Source of the DNA: Chondrosia reniformis
Taxonomy: Eukaryota; Porifera; Demospongiae; Chondrillida; Chondrillidae
Direction: 5' to 3'
DNA: 64,000 nt
NCBI GenBank assembly: GCA_947172415.1
Contig: OX359196.1
Location: 1,242,501 to 1,306,500 of the forward strand
Below the pieces are notes generated by a model, which was not told where the DNA came from, ran no database searches, and saw only the letters and a program-made list of their open reading frames with translations. Position numbers and translations under genes: made by a program. Positions 45,750 to 58,100 of the stretch are shown piece after piece (within the stretch, counting starts at the first letter, position 1; the number at the start of each line of letters is the position of its first letter).

Positions 45750-48700
45750 ATGAGATTTTGTTTAATGTTGTTCCTCCTAGTTTCCTGTTATAATAAGCCA
45801 CAAGCGAGTGGTCATACCTTTTGGGTGATCCCTTCAGCTGAACAAGACTGTGAGGACAGAATAAACTGCAACACACTTGAAGAATACTACAAACAGAATA
45901 AGAGCATCTTTTCAACAGCAAACAGCGCATGGATCTTTCTAGAAGGTAATCATTTCCTTTACAAGAGTTCATTACACGTAAATCAAACAGAGAATGTAAC
46001 GTTTGAAGCATATTCAGATAACAAAGTGGCTATCTTCAGACAAGGTAACCAAATCAGTATAGAGAACAGTGCAAATGTTTCCTTCCATGGTTTAAATTTT
46101 AAAGATAACTCAACTAAACCTCCTCAACAGATTAATTTCAAATATGTAAAAAATGTGACACTCTCAAATCTTATAATAGACATTCCACTCTTGATTGAAT
46201 CTCCCTTTGGAAGATATGATATTCATAACTGTGCTTTTAATGAAGTAATAAATGTCAGGAAGTGTTCACAATGTCCACAGACAGCAGAATCTGATGTAAA
46301 CATAACATTCTCAGACACCAGCTTCCATGAAACAGGAATACATCTTGACCATTCTGATAATAACAAAGTTAAACAATATGACAGTATTGTCCTACACTTA
46401 CACAAATGTAACTTTATAAAAGGTTCCATTGCAAACATTAATATTGAAGTGAAGAGAAGCTTTCCAAGGAGATCCTTCATAGTTATGATCACAGAATGTA
46501 CCTTTAAATCAGTTAAATCAGATGTTACAAGTAGCAGTATACACATGAAAGTTCCAATTCATCGAAATCATATGTACGATACAACTAACACAGAGCTAGC
46601 AAAGGTAATGATAGAAAAGTGTACATTTTTGGAAACTTTGAATGCCATTCAGTTGAGTTATAATTATGAAAAATTTGATTTATTTTTGGTGGTTCCTACT
46701 GTAACTATATCAGAGACCCAGTTCCACTTGAAATGCAATTCGAGTGAATTATATGAATATGGACCAATTCTAAAGGCACATTTCAATCAATTCCATGATA
46801 GAGCTCTAGCTAATTCCTATGACAATAACTTCAAGTTACCACTTCCAATTCTTACAGTTAAGAAGTGCAAATTTGCTACCATTACATCAGCTAAGGGAAG
46901 TGTAATTCAGATTGTAAACTTTAAAGATTACCCTGTGAAGATGATTGACAATGAAATATTTCATGTAGGCTTTACTGGTATTGAGGTAATTAACAGTTCA
47001 ATTTGGCTATCTGGAACCAATTATATAAGCTATAGTAGATCAATAGATGCAAGTGGTGTTGTAGGGAATGGCTTGGTAATAAGCTTTTTATCTTTGATTT
47101 TCCTTGAAAATGGTACGGTGCTAGTCATAGATCAGCCTTCTGGATATGGTATTGAAGTTCCCCAGGATTATTACAGAGGCTCAGCTCAGAAGTACATAGG
47201 CTGCATTAGGGGTGAACTACAAGATGAAAATTGCAATGGAAACTGCTTCTTTCAACTGATTCAAATGAATGGAAAGTTGCTGAATAACAACGAGGATATT
47301 TTCAGATTCACTGGTTCAATAAAACTCAAAGGTGACAACAATACTTTGTACAATGGACGCTTACATAACTGCAAGCTACAGAGTCAAAAGAGATCTCTTA
47401 CATTGAACTCTTCACTTTCTGACCGTGTACTTCCCTTTCCTGCTTCAAGAGGTTCCCTAGCCACTACCTCTATGGCCTACAATATATGCCTGTGCGATAT
47501 GAGGGCTCCAACTAATACAAAATTGTGGGATTGTGGTCTTCAGTCTACTATCAGAGTCTATCCAGGTCAGTATGTAAATCTATCAATTATTCTAATTGGG
47601 GATGAGGGTAACCCACTGTCCGACAAAGAGGTCAACATTACCAGCTCAAAATGGTCACAATCAAAGATTGTAACAGTTACTATAAAAAATACATGCAATA
47701 ATGTATACAATGAAGGTCCCTATCAAGCAAAAGATGCAGCTACTATTACATTGCAGTCATTTGTAAAGCATACAGTAGAAGTCCTTACACGTCCTTGTCC
47801 TCCTGGCTTCAAGGTTGAACAAGAAATAAAATCAAATACATCAAAGTGTGAGTGCAATGATATATTACATAATCACGGTTTCCAATGTTCTCTTAATGGC
47901 ACTAGAGCTAACTTTAGAAATGACAGAAGTGGATATTGGATTGGCCTATGTAATGATAATAAAACATTAATATGTTTCACTGATTCCTGCCCACCCTTTT
48001 ACTGTAAAAAGTCAGAATTTATGTTTAATATCCTAAATCAGAACTTGCAATGTAATCATGAAAACAGGCGAAAAGGCTTCATCTGTAGTGAATGTCCAGA
48101 AGGTTTTAGTTCTATATTTGGGGAGCACCAGTGCTTGGATTGCAAGGGAATGTGGTATCTGACTATACTGTTATATGCCTGTGCTGGTTTGGCGATTGTA
48201 TGTCTACTCTTGCTGTTCAACCTAACGGTAATGCATGGAGCAATAAACGGGATATGTCTATATGCCAACATTATGTACCTATACTACACCTACCTTGAAG
48301 AAAATACAGTGCACTCAACCCATACCGAGATAGCGCTATCTCTTTTAAGAGTTCTCAATTTAGAATTCGGCAGGAGACTATGCCTTTATGACGGCATGGA
48401 TGAATTTACCAAGATACTAATTCGATTATTCTTCCAGTTCTATTTTATAATAATTGTAACTATAGTTGTGGTAATTACCTATAAATGTAAGTTCAATTTC
48501 CTAAAAAGAACTGGTAATGTTTTAAAGAGGACTGTTCCCGTTTTGGCTACTGTGATGCTAATCACCTACACAAACATCACTGGAATAGTGATTTCTGCAT
48601 TACGACACATCAGTGTACATAAAGTTGAACAAGAGGGTTCTCTAGACATGTGGTACTCACAGCCGACACTACAATACTTTCATGGTAGGCATTTGGCCTT

Positions 48701-49604
48701 GGCTTGTGTATCTTTGAATGTGTGCATTTTGTATTTACTTCCGGTAACGATTATGATACTTTGCGGCAACAAAATTCGTAGATATACCAACAATGTTACA
48801 TTTGGACTTTTTCTGGATGTATTTCATGGACCATATAAACCAGGTTTTGGGTTTTGGCAAGGACTGAGATTAATCCTTCGGTTGATAATCCTTGTACTCC
48901 TGGTTAACCTCCCAATTGACATTTTCATACTGGTTGCTACAATTGTCATGTTTGTGTTTTTCTCTATTCAATTGGTGCTCAGGCCTTTTATTGAGATTAG
49001 ACCATTCAGTGATATTGATTCAGAAGAAGAAGGAAGAAAGTATAGCAAAAGGCTGGCCTATATTGCCCGCATACTAGTACAACCATTAACATCTGATTCA
49101 GTTTATTTTGCAAATTTCATAGTTTTCAGTTTTCTGCTCAACATAAAAATGGGTGCCAGGTTCAATGCAGTCATCAGTACTATTTCAATTGTACTGGCCA
49201 TCTTGCAACTAGGCATTATTACAGTTTACCATGGTGCTGTTTATTTTCCCATGTCAAAACCTAGCAGACTAATTCAAAGAAGAGCACCGAGGCAAGAGCA
49301 AGGATCCTTTGGTCAGGCAAGTAACAGATCTAGAGAAGGGTCAACTGCATCGAATCAAGTCAATTTTAGACATAGTACTAGCAGTGACAGGCAGCTTCTG
49401 GCTAGTGCCTATATTAAAGAAGAAAACACATCATTTGAACATGAAGAAGAACTATCTACTCACAACCAAGATCGTCAGCCTGTAGCTCAACAGGTTCCAT
49501 GTACAATAGAAGGTCATGTGCTATTAGATGAGGAGGTAGCAGTTGAAAACCACAGCCAGTTACCTAATCTTAAAGAACCTCTGCTAAAGACATCAGCATT
49601 TTAA
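45750..49604 (+). CDS. Beta-helix ectodomain / multi-pass membrane protein, array copy 1
   Basis: The first in-frame ATG is 45750 (1284 aa, no intron). A signal peptide (about 1-20; MRFCLMLFLLVSCYN) precedes the array signature GHTFWVIPSAEQDCEDRINC and SIFSTANSAWIFLEGNH. Residues about 60-600 are Asn/Ile/Phe-rich repeats in the style CxFxxxxxxIxIxxS, as in right-handed parallel beta-helices. A Cys-rich module (about 680-795) includes CPPGF, CPPFYC and CSECPEGFSSIFG. About nine hydrophobic segments follow, from about 799 to 1167, with PVLATVMLITY and GFWQGLRLILRLIIL. The cytosolic tail (about 117 aa) is longer than in the other copies and is Ser/Gln-rich with EPLL near its end. A surface receptor or adhesion role is inferred; I do not recognise a named family. 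Confidence 0.8.
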   Translation: MRFCLMLFLLVSCYNKPQASGHTFWVIPSAEQDCEDRINCNTLEEYYKQNKSIFSTANSAWIFLEGNHFLYKSSLHVNQTENVTFEAYSDNKVAIFRQGNQISIENSANVSFHGLNFKDNSTKPPQQINFKYVKNVTLSNLIIDIPLLIESPFGRYDIHNCAFNEVINVRKCSQCPQTAESDVNITFSDTSFHETGIHLDHSDNNKVKQYDSIVLHLHKCNFIKGSIANINIEVKRSFPRRSFIVMITECTFKSVKSDVTSSSIHMKVPIHRNHMYDTTNTELAKVMIEKCTFLETLNAIQLSYNYEKFDLFLVVPTVTISETQFHLKCNSSELYEYGPILKAHFNQFHDRALANSYDNNFKLPLPILTVKKCKFATITSAKGSVIQIVNFKDYPVKMIDNEIFHVGFTGIEVINSSIWLSGTNYISYSRSIDASGVVGNGLVISFLSLIFLENGTVLVIDQPSGYGIEVPQDYYRGSAQKYIGCIRGELQDENCNGNCFFQLIQMNGKLLNNNEDIFRFTGSIKLKGDNNTLYNGRLHNCKLQSQKRSLTLNSSLSDRVLPFPASRGSLATTSMAYNICLCDMRAPTNTKLWDCGLQSTIRVYPGQYVNLSIILIGDEGNPLSDKEVNITSSKWSQSKIVTVTIKNTCNNVYNEGPYQAKDAATITLQSFVKHTVEVLTRPCPPGFKVEQEIKSNTSKCECNDILHNHGFQCSLNGTRANFRNDRSGYWIGLCNDNKTLICFTDSCPPFYCKKSEFMFNILNQNLQCNHENRRKGFICSECPEGFSSIFGEHQCLDCKGMWYLTILLYACAGLAIVCLLLLFNLTVMHGAINGICLYANIMYLYYTYLEENTVHSTHTEIALSLLRVLNLEFGRRLCLYDGMDEFTKILIRLFFQFYFIIIVTIVVVITYKCKFNFLKRTGNVLKRTVPVLATVMLITYTNITGIVISALRHISVHKVEQEGSLDMWYSQPTLQYFHGRHLALACVSLNVCILYLLPVTIMILCGNKIRRYTNNVTFGLFLDVFHGPYKPGFGFWQGLRLILRLIILVLLVNLPIDIFILVATIVMFVFFSIQLVLRPFIEIRPFSDIDSEEEGRKYSKRLAYIARILVQPLTSDSVYFANFIVFSFLLNIKMGARFNAVISTISIVLAILQLGIITVYHGAVYFPMSKPSRLIQRRAPRQEQGSFGQASNRSREGSTASNQVNFRHSTSSDRQLLASAYIKEENTSFEHEEELSTHNQDRQPVAQQVPCTIEGHVLLDEEVAVENHSQLPNLKEPLLKTSAF

Positions 49605-51226
49605 CTATCTGTTTATTGAACCGCTTTCTGCATTATTATATAGAAATAGCATGTAGTCATTTTCTTTGTATACTTAAAAATTGAGAGCTGTATGTTCATT
49701 TTGCTAATTAAGTGATCCATGAGCAGATCAAAGAACTAGCTATTTACGTGAAACATGAAACTTGAATACGTATACACATACATACATATACACATACCAA
49801 TTGTGTATATATATACATATATACTTCCCATGCAATGGCTATTAAGAAATAGAAATAATCACATGCAGGAATTCGAAGTTATATATATTCATATTAGAAT
49901 AGTTTTTAATACTTTCATTATTAATACAGTAATTGAGGGATTCAAAATTAATATGAAGAAAGTGAAATGTTTTTGCATCTATTGGACTATATCCTGTATA
50001 CAATAACTTCAAATTCAACTTTAATCATAGATTTATATGTACGTATATATATACTAAACACTTCCATTCAATGGTACAAGCACTATACTGTAAATGCACA
50101 TACATATATATACCACTGCAAAGGTATCTCCAAAAATCAAGTAGGATCAATAATATACCCAGTTGGGTATGAGTACGTATGCAGGAATTCTATACCTCAA
50201 ACATGTGTACGTATATATACGTATGTCAATAACGTATACATACTATATAGTGCAGTGTATGATATGTGTACAAGTGAATTAGATATATACTTATTTCCAC
50301 TTTTGGCAGTTACGAGTAATTTCATTAAATGGTACACACTGAACATATATACAGTCCATGGGAACACCTCCCATGTATATGTACGTATGAGTCTATACTA
50401 TATGTACAGTTTATACACGTACGTACGTATATACCTGTCACTTACTACAGCTGATCTGCAAACATTTCTACAAGAATGCTACACTTTAACAACAGACCTA
50501 TTAGCTGCAGAATATAAAACAGTGGAGGTGACACACTTTGTGAGGGAACATTCATAAAACAATATATTACATACATATGTACAGTGGAATTCACACATTG
50601 GCTACTGATCATGAAACGGCATGGCTTTATATAGGTATATAACTTGACAAGGGCATAAAATATACACATACAATACATCTATACTATTGTATATAATTTT
50701 ACATGCATGCAGTTCACTACGTATATACAGTTGTATATATGTATTATATAATTCACTATACACAGTTAATGGCTATTAATGAAAACAATGCAACTTTCAT
50801 TCACATATACATCATATGAAAATTAAAATGACATTGAACATTATATGCTAAATACGTAAAATTGTACAATAGGCAAATTGTTTGTATTAAAAACCATATT
50901 CACATTTAGTAATTGATCTATTCAAATGTGTACATAAACAACTTAAGTGTGTATATATTATTACAGATAAGAGTTATATATTACACAATTTAACATTAGG
51001 TTTTATACATAATGTCTGCAATATGCATGCGATAGATTTTGAATTATATTTTTTAATGAATATATTTATTTTTTATTTATAACATATATAAAGCACTTAA
51101 ATATAAATTTGAATTTACTTTAAGCATTTTATATGCAATTATATATAATGCAGCTATTAAATCGTGATCAATATTCCTATATATAACAGGAAGTGGAACC
51201 CTTTCCAAGATTAAGGCTCGTTAATC
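49605..51226. other. Intergenic spacer between array copies 1 and 2
   Basis: Very AT-rich, with many (ta)n and tacgtacgta stretches. Open frames here (for example 49967-50557) are low-complexity Tyr/Ile-rich and not credible genes. Confidence 0.6.
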
Positions 51227-54200
51227 ATGAAAATCTTAAGTTTCATTGGAGTCCTGATTTTTCTTTCCAGAAGTTGTGTAACAGCTCTATTAAGCACTGA
51301 TAAATCACAGGGGCACACATTTTGGGTGACTGCTTCGAATTCAACTGATCATGAACAAGACTGTAAGAACAGGGCGTCATGTAAGACACTAGATGAATAT
51401 CATCAACATAATAATAGCATCTTCTCAACATCACACAGTACATGGATCTTTCTAGAAGGTGACCACACAGCATCATTTGCCTTGGAAGTAACTGAGACTG
51501 AACATATAGTCTTTAAAGGAGAAAGAGAAGATTGCTGTGAAGTAATTTTCAAGAATGGATTTCACATTACAAGCAGCCAAAGTATCAAAATTCAAATGCT
51601 AAAATTTAGATCTTATGAATTGTTTTCACAACTTAAATACTGTTTAATGGTACACAAGCTAGCACTAGTATTGCAACTTAGCCAAGTAGAAAATGTTACG
51701 CTAAGTAAACTTAAAGTTGACAACTGGGGAATAATCATCACTGATCCGTCTGGTCTCTATGAAGTAACTGCCAGTAATTTCACAAATACTACCTTATGTG
51801 TAAAGAAGGAATCCAATGAAACTAATTATTGTAGGAGTCCTGCGCTTTTCAAGATGACCATGACAATTGTAGACAACAGTTACATTTTTATTGAAATACT
51901 ACAAATTGGATCCAAAAATGTAACTGATAATTGCCTATTAAACATGCAACAATGTTTGAAAGTTCACCTAACATACTGCTCCCTTTTTGACACCAAATTT
52001 ATATTCTATGGACCAAAAGAACAATATTACGAATCAAACTTTAATAACTCAAGTATGCTGGAAAGAGAGTTAGAGTCTTTTTTACAGATGGAAAACTGTA
52101 AGTTTTTTGGTAGCAACCAGCAGGGTGGTTTAATAGTGAAAAAGGGTATAGTTTTAATTAATAATTGCACTTTTGATAACACATGTACAAACCGACACTA
52201 CATGCAGAGCGAAATACAAATTCTGAGTAGTATGGTTTATGTTCAAGGATATAACAGTATTTCTGGCTATGTAAGTCATCTTTCTGGCATCCTAAAGGTC
52301 TTTAATTCAACTTTGTTCATTCATAACAATTCCTATCTGGAGATAAGAAACAACAGCGGCAGATACAGTGGAGGAATACATGGATGCTTCCTTCCTGACT
52401 TGCCAGTTCATTCATACAGGGAATGCAAAAGATTTTACAGTGCTCATCCAAGTCTGTGTTTTTTTCAGTTAGTAGATCAACAAGGGCATTTATTGACCAA
52501 AGGTGAAATTCCTTATTTTAAAGGATCATTAGTGCTGGAAAATAACACAAATAAAATAGGTCATCACAGTAACAATATCTATGCTGGACATATTTCAAAC
52601 TGTACTATTCAAACTAAAGATGGTGATGTTACTGCAAATCAAACATTTCTTCAAATGTTTATAAATTTGCCATCATGGGAGTCAAAGGACATTTCATCTC
52701 CTCCCTACCTTATTTGCTTATATAAAAAGCAAAATTGTAGTAATCAATTCATTATAGATTGTAACAACGAAACAAACTTTACTCTATTTCCAGGAGAGAA
52801 ACTAACATTATATGTTAGCATAATAGGAGATTTTAACCAACCGGTATATCATTTCTTGGAGTTGCTGCATGAAAGCAATGTTCCTTTTGATTTGTTGTCA
52901 GAGGCTGAACTAAGTATTTGTCAAGAGTATCATATTTCTAGAATTCAAAGGGAAAACGTTACTGTTACATTAAAACCAAAAGATTACAGTATGAACGAAG
53001 TCTATCATAACATCAATATAAGAGTCCTTCAAAAGTGTCCCCCTGGATTTCTTCTTCAAGGTGCAGATAATTCAAATCAAAGCTTAAAATGGTGCTCATG
53101 TAACTCTTTTTTAAACAAAAACCATTTTCGTTGTTCTATAATTCAGGGTGAACCAAAATATCAGCAAGAAAGGGGATATATGTGGATTGGATTGAAAGAG
53201 TATTTCCTAACAATCAGTGAATACTGTCCTATATTTTATTGTAACCAACGTAAGCTTAAACATGGTGTAACCCTATCTGACATTAAATCAGACAATTTAA
53301 CAACACAATGTCAACATAACAACAAGCGTCAAGGATTCCTTTGTAGTGAATGTCCGGATGGTCATAGTTCAACATTTGGAGGATTTAAATGTACGGTGTG
53401 TGAAAAATCTTGGCTTCTGCTTTTGATCATTTATTCATTAGCTGGTCCAGCACTTTTAGCCTTTCTGTTTCTGTTTAACCTCACTGTAGTACCAGGAACA
53501 ATCCAAGGAGTCATTCTCTATGCCAATGTTATGTATCTTTATGATGACTTCTTACAAGAAAATGCAAGAGGCATATTTTATGCAATAATCTCATCTCTTA
53601 ATCTTGGGCCTTTAAAAAATATCTGCTTCTATGGTGGCCTGGATGAATGTTCAATTGCAATGCTTAAATATGCATTTCCAATTTATCTATTACTTTTAGC
53701 AGGTCTTGTTATATTTGGAGCTCAAATCTTGAAACTCAAACTTTTTACAGTACAATTTATTGTAAAGAGATGTGTTCCAGTCCTAGCCACTGTTATGATA
53801 TTAACATACTTAAATTTGGTGCATCTCGTCTGGATATCCCTAAGGTACAATATAGTGCATTATGTATCACAAGATTATATATTTTCAGAAGTTGTTTGGC
53901 TGTATCAACCAAAACTTCATTATTTTCAAGGAAAGCACTTAGCTTTGGGTCTCTTGGCTATTGTTGTATCTATCATTTACATCTTTCCTCTAACTATTGT
54001 TGTACTATTTGGAGAACCTCTGAGGAGAAGGGTCATACGCAAGACATGGTTTAGCCACTTTATTGATGTGTTCCAAGGAGCATATCGCAAGCCGTTTGGA
54101 TTCTGGTTGGGTTTGAGATTAGTGTTTAGAATTGTCCTTGTTAGTTTACAAAGTGTCATATTACACAATGACATAGTCAAGTATACCTTGTCAGTATTGT

Positions 54201-54700
54201 GTATTGTAATCTTCTTTCTTTGCCTTGAAAACCTGGCTAAACCACTTCGCAATTGTTATAAATTTGACATTTCAAAAGAAGAGGCTATAAAAAGCAGAAA
54301 AATTCTAAAGTTACTACAAAGATTTCAGGGTTTTATTAAATGGTTGATGCATCCACAGGTTTTGGATAATCTTTTTCTGCTAAATATAATCTATATATGC
54401 ATAGTAATTGTAGTCACTCGGGATAATAACATCAGCCAAAGGTTTGGATGCAACATTTCTATAACTATTGCATCAATTCAGTTATTATTAATTCTTATTT
54501 ATCATGGTTACTTGTATTTTCCAATTCCAAAATGTCTCCAAATAAAATGGAAACAACTGAAAGTGAAAATCTCTCAAAGTAGGCCTCAGCAAGGCAATCC
54601 TGAAGATGACCCAATAGAGTTCTTTCCATTCAGGGATATTCAGTACTCTGCAGTACCAAACTCTTCACTTCCTCATGAACAGGTTGAAAAATTAATCTGA
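51227..54700 (+). CDS. Beta-helix ectodomain / multi-pass membrane protein, array copy 2
   Basis: 1157 aa, intronless. Signal peptide MKILSFIGVLIFLSRSC. The signature follows: GHTFWVTASNST, EQDCKNRASCKTLDEYHQ, SIFSTSHSTWIFLEGDH. The beta-helix-like region is shorter than in copies 1 and 3. It ends with LPSWESKDISSPPYLICLY, a boundary shared with copies 3 and 4. The Cys-rich module has CPPGFL, CPIFYCNQ and CSECPDGHSSTFGGFKC. Hydrophobic segments run from about 725 to 1100, with PVLATVMILTYLNLV and PFGFWLGLRLVFRIVL. The tail ends FFPFRDIQYSAVP, related to IPFRYLDF in copy 3. Many N-glycosylation sequons are present. Confidence 0.8.
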   Translation: MKILSFIGVLIFLSRSCVTALLSTDKSQGHTFWVTASNSTDHEQDCKNRASCKTLDEYHQHNNSIFSTSHSTWIFLEGDHTASFALEVTETEHIVFKGEREDCCEVIFKNGFHITSSQSIKIQMLKFRSYELFSQLKYCLMVHKLALVLQLSQVENVTLSKLKVDNWGIIITDPSGLYEVTASNFTNTTLCVKKESNETNYCRSPALFKMTMTIVDNSYIFIEILQIGSKNVTDNCLLNMQQCLKVHLTYCSLFDTKFIFYGPKEQYYESNFNNSSMLERELESFLQMENCKFFGSNQQGGLIVKKGIVLINNCTFDNTCTNRHYMQSEIQILSSMVYVQGYNSISGYVSHLSGILKVFNSTLFIHNNSYLEIRNNSGRYSGGIHGCFLPDLPVHSYRECKRFYSAHPSLCFFQLVDQQGHLLTKGEIPYFKGSLVLENNTNKIGHHSNNIYAGHISNCTIQTKDGDVTANQTFLQMFINLPSWESKDISSPPYLICLYKKQNCSNQFIIDCNNETNFTLFPGEKLTLYVSIIGDFNQPVYHFLELLHESNVPFDLLSEAELSICQEYHISRIQRENVTVTLKPKDYSMNEVYHNINIRVLQKCPPGFLLQGADNSNQSLKWCSCNSFLNKNHFRCSIIQGEPKYQQERGYMWIGLKEYFLTISEYCPIFYCNQRKLKHGVTLSDIKSDNLTTQCQHNNKRQGFLCSECPDGHSSTFGGFKCTVCEKSWLLLLIIYSLAGPALLAFLFLFNLTVVPGTIQGVILYANVMYLYDDFLQENARGIFYAIISSLNLGPLKNICFYGGLDECSIAMLKYAFPIYLLLLAGLVIFGAQILKLKLFTVQFIVKRCVPVLATVMILTYLNLVHLVWISLRYNIVHYVSQDYIFSEVVWLYQPKLHYFQGKHLALGLLAIVVSIIYIFPLTIVVLFGEPLRRRVIRKTWFSHFIDVFQGAYRKPFGFWLGLRLVFRIVLVSLQSVILHNDIVKYTLSVLCIVIFFLCLENLAKPLRNCYKFDISKEEAIKSRKILKLLQRFQGFIKWLMHPQVLDNLFLLNIIYICIVIVVTRDNNISQRFGCNISITIASIQLLLILIYHGYLYFPIPKCLQIKWKQLKVKISQSRPQQGNPEDDPIEFFPFRDIQYSAVPNSSLPHEQVEKLI

Positions 54701-55165
54701 TTTTTTGATATTCGTATGTTTTCAATTTCATGACTTGATTAAACACTGAATATAATGAATGCTATTTACCGTACGTACATACATGTACATTGTATAAAAC
54801 GTATACGTAGGTACTTTTTCTGCATCTGTTTACTTTGCACTGATCATATACGTATACTTCCAAATGTTTAGTTGTGATTTATATATATACAATGCTAGCA
54901 CTATTGTATTGCTTATAAACTACAACAATAACTTTTTGCACATATCCTATTGCTATGAATTAAATACACTAATACAGTATGTGAATGCTATAAATGAAGT
55001 ATATAGTATATACAAACCATAAAACTGAATCTACATTTTATATCTGCATAGTATACGTACGTACATATGTACATATATAATACAAGAATGAATTCACTGA
55101 ACCATTTGATTTATGCCTGGTAAAGAGTAAGCAATTTTCGTTACTGCCAACCAAGGTAATAACCG
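54701..55165. promoter_or_regulatory. Upstream region of array copy 3, shared with copy 4
   Basis: The last roughly 200 bp before the ATG are nearly identical to the sequence before copy 4 (59580-59790), including CGTACGTACATATGTACATA and the leader CCAACCAAGGTAATAACCG. No TATA box stands out. Confidence 0.5.
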
Positions 55166-58100
55166 ATGGAAAAGTGCTTCTTCTTCAAGATTATTTTTCT
55201 TATTGTCTCCTGCAAATTGCAATTGTCAGATTGTAGAAATCACACATTTTGGGTGACACCTATGGCTGGTCAAAACTGTCACAACAGAACACCATGTAAC
55301 ACAATTGCTGAATACTACCAACAGAATAACAGCATCTTCTCAACATCAAACAGTACGTGGATATTTCTTAATGGAACACATGAATTCAAGACTAATATGG
55401 GTGTAATTAGTTCAGCTGAACATGTGACCTTTAAGGGTGAGTACCCAGACTGTTGTCTTGTACACATAAGAACTATACGTGTTTGGGTTTACCTCAACCA
55501 TGGCCAGTTTATTGGGTTTGAAAATTTACATTTAGCAGCTGGCAGTGATATATATACATGGACCAGGTTTATTGTAGTTAATAATACTAATGGTTTGACA
55601 TTCTCCAATGTGCACTTGCAAGGAGGAAGCATTCATTTTATTAATAGCTACATTGAAATTTGGAACTGTTCATTCAATTACACTAATATGAAACTAGAAT
55701 CAGTGGCACCTGAAATAATTGATGAAAATACGAGATTATCAATCAATTACAACAAAACACATTTCAAGGATAGCATAATTTTCATTACCATAGCTAGTGA
55801 GGAAAATGCAGTCGTTGCTATGCATGGATGCACATTAAAAAGGAGTAAGCTTGAGTATGAGGCAAATTCATTTTTCTCGTATCCTGAGTTGAAAATGAAC
55901 CAGTGCATAGTCAAATATAGCACTGTTACCACTGTGGTGTATTCACTACTTAACTTTTCTGCATTGATCAATATAAATGTGACTGAAAATAACTTTACCA
56001 ATAGTGACTTAAATTTTCAATTAACTAACAATGAAGTATTCAATACAGTCTCACCAAAAAGCGTTGACATTATTGAGAAAAACAACTTTCTATTATGTAA
56101 ATTTGAATTTTATTATTCTGAAGTTTCAATAAAAACACTCAAAGTAACCAATAACAATTTGACATCAACCTCTATTTCTATTCATTTTGTTAATGGTTAT
56201 ATTAATGGTAGCATACCATACGATATGACTGGATCTGAAAGAAACATAACAGTGCAAATTGTTGAATGTTTTTTCCGAAATTCAACTATGGAAATATTAG
56301 GTGATGGCCATGGGGACTGGCGGACTGATGGGTATGGAGCATTAAATTTTCAACCCGGAAGAAAGATCCTCACAGCAGCTGTAGCAATCCACAACTGTAC
56401 TTTTGTTGGAGACAATCACCAATCGACTGCCTTAACAATAAGGTTTTTATCTATTCCAATCTTGCTGTCTGAAACTAAGATTGTGAATTATTCCACTGCT
56501 GCCATTATGTGTGAATATGCTATGATACACTTTAAAGAAAAAAATTGGATTGACAATAATGGAAACAGGGAGACATTACCCAACTTTTATGATTTGGAAA
56601 TATTTATTGGATCAAGTTTTGGATCAATATTCTTGGAAACATCTGTTATTCTGATTCAACAGAATTCAAAGCTACAAATAAGCAACAATTATAATGGGGT
56701 AGGGTACGATTGGTTTAATATGTTTCCTTTCCAGGGCACCTGCCCATTATTCCTGGTCAATAGCAGCCTAGAATTGTTAAATATATATGAAATGGAAAAT
56801 GAATTCAATGGATCCATTGAATTTACTAACAATACAATATTCAGAGGAGAGGGGAATCAGATATTCAATGGGTACTTATCAAAATGCTTACCCGAAACAT
56901 CAAACAATACAGCAGCTATTCCAAATATAACTACATTGAAAGATATCCTACATTTACCATCATGGACCTCAAGAGATATCTCCTCACCACCTCATAAATT
57001 ATGTCTCTGCAATGATAGTGATTTGGGAAATAGACAACTCTGGGATTGTAACGAGTATACCAATTTTACTATATATGGAGGGTTAGATTTCACCATATAT
57101 ATTACTCTAATTGGAGATCTAAACCTTGCAGTAAATGATTTTGTTGATCTATCATATAGAATAGGAATTGACTCTTATGATGGAAGTAATCGATTACATG
57201 TACATGGAGAATGCTATCCAATGCAGATCTATAGGGGGAGTGAAGCAAGCTTAAGTATTAGAAATGGAAAGAAGCATTTGAAAACAGTGCAAGTCAACTT
57301 TTATGAATGCCCCCTTGGTTTCAAACAACATTCATTAAATACAAGCCTCTCACCTACTTGTTTATGTGATGATTTTCTATACGATCATGGATTTAGCTGT
57401 ACTATCAGTCACAGTGGATTTAAGTTCCAGCAAAGCAGAGATGACTACTGGATCCATTATGATTTGGATACTCTGACATTCAGTGATCACTGTCCATCTT
57501 TCTTTTGCAACAATCAGCTCAAGGAGAAAGGAATGGTTTTCAAAAGTAGTAATCTATCTCCCGCACAACAGTGTAATGGCGATAACAACCGCTTGGGTAT
57601 ACTCTGTAGCAAGTGCCCACCAGGACACAGCTCCACTTTTGGTGGTCAAAGATGTAGGTGTTGCAAAAATCTTTGGTATCTTATGCTTTTGTTGGTTGGT
57701 GGCTTTGATCTGCTAGTGTTATTTCTATTCCTTCTCTTTAATTTTACAATTGTTTACCAAACCACCATCGGCATTGCTCTTTATGCTAATGTTTTGTACA
57801 TGTATGATGACTTTTTCTTAAAACATTCCAGACACTTTGCTTACAAATTTATTGCAACTCTTAATTTAAGATTTTCCTATGAAAACTGCTTCTTTAATGA
57901 AATGAATGAATATTCAAAGCATTTGATTAAGTTTTGTGGTCCATTTTCGCTAATCTTTCTTATTGCCTTAATTATCTTCAGTGCAAATAAATTGAAACTA
58001 AAGGTTTTTAAGTTCTCCTTAATCTCTGAAAGAGCTGTACCCGTTCTTGCAACCTTGATGATAGTAACTTACTATTTCATTATTGGCAATGTATGTGACT

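Noticed and set aside
49755-50678. ORFs of 80-196 codons
   Set aside because: Very AT-rich, Tyr/Ile-biased translations of (ta)n and tacgta repeats, with no domain pattern.
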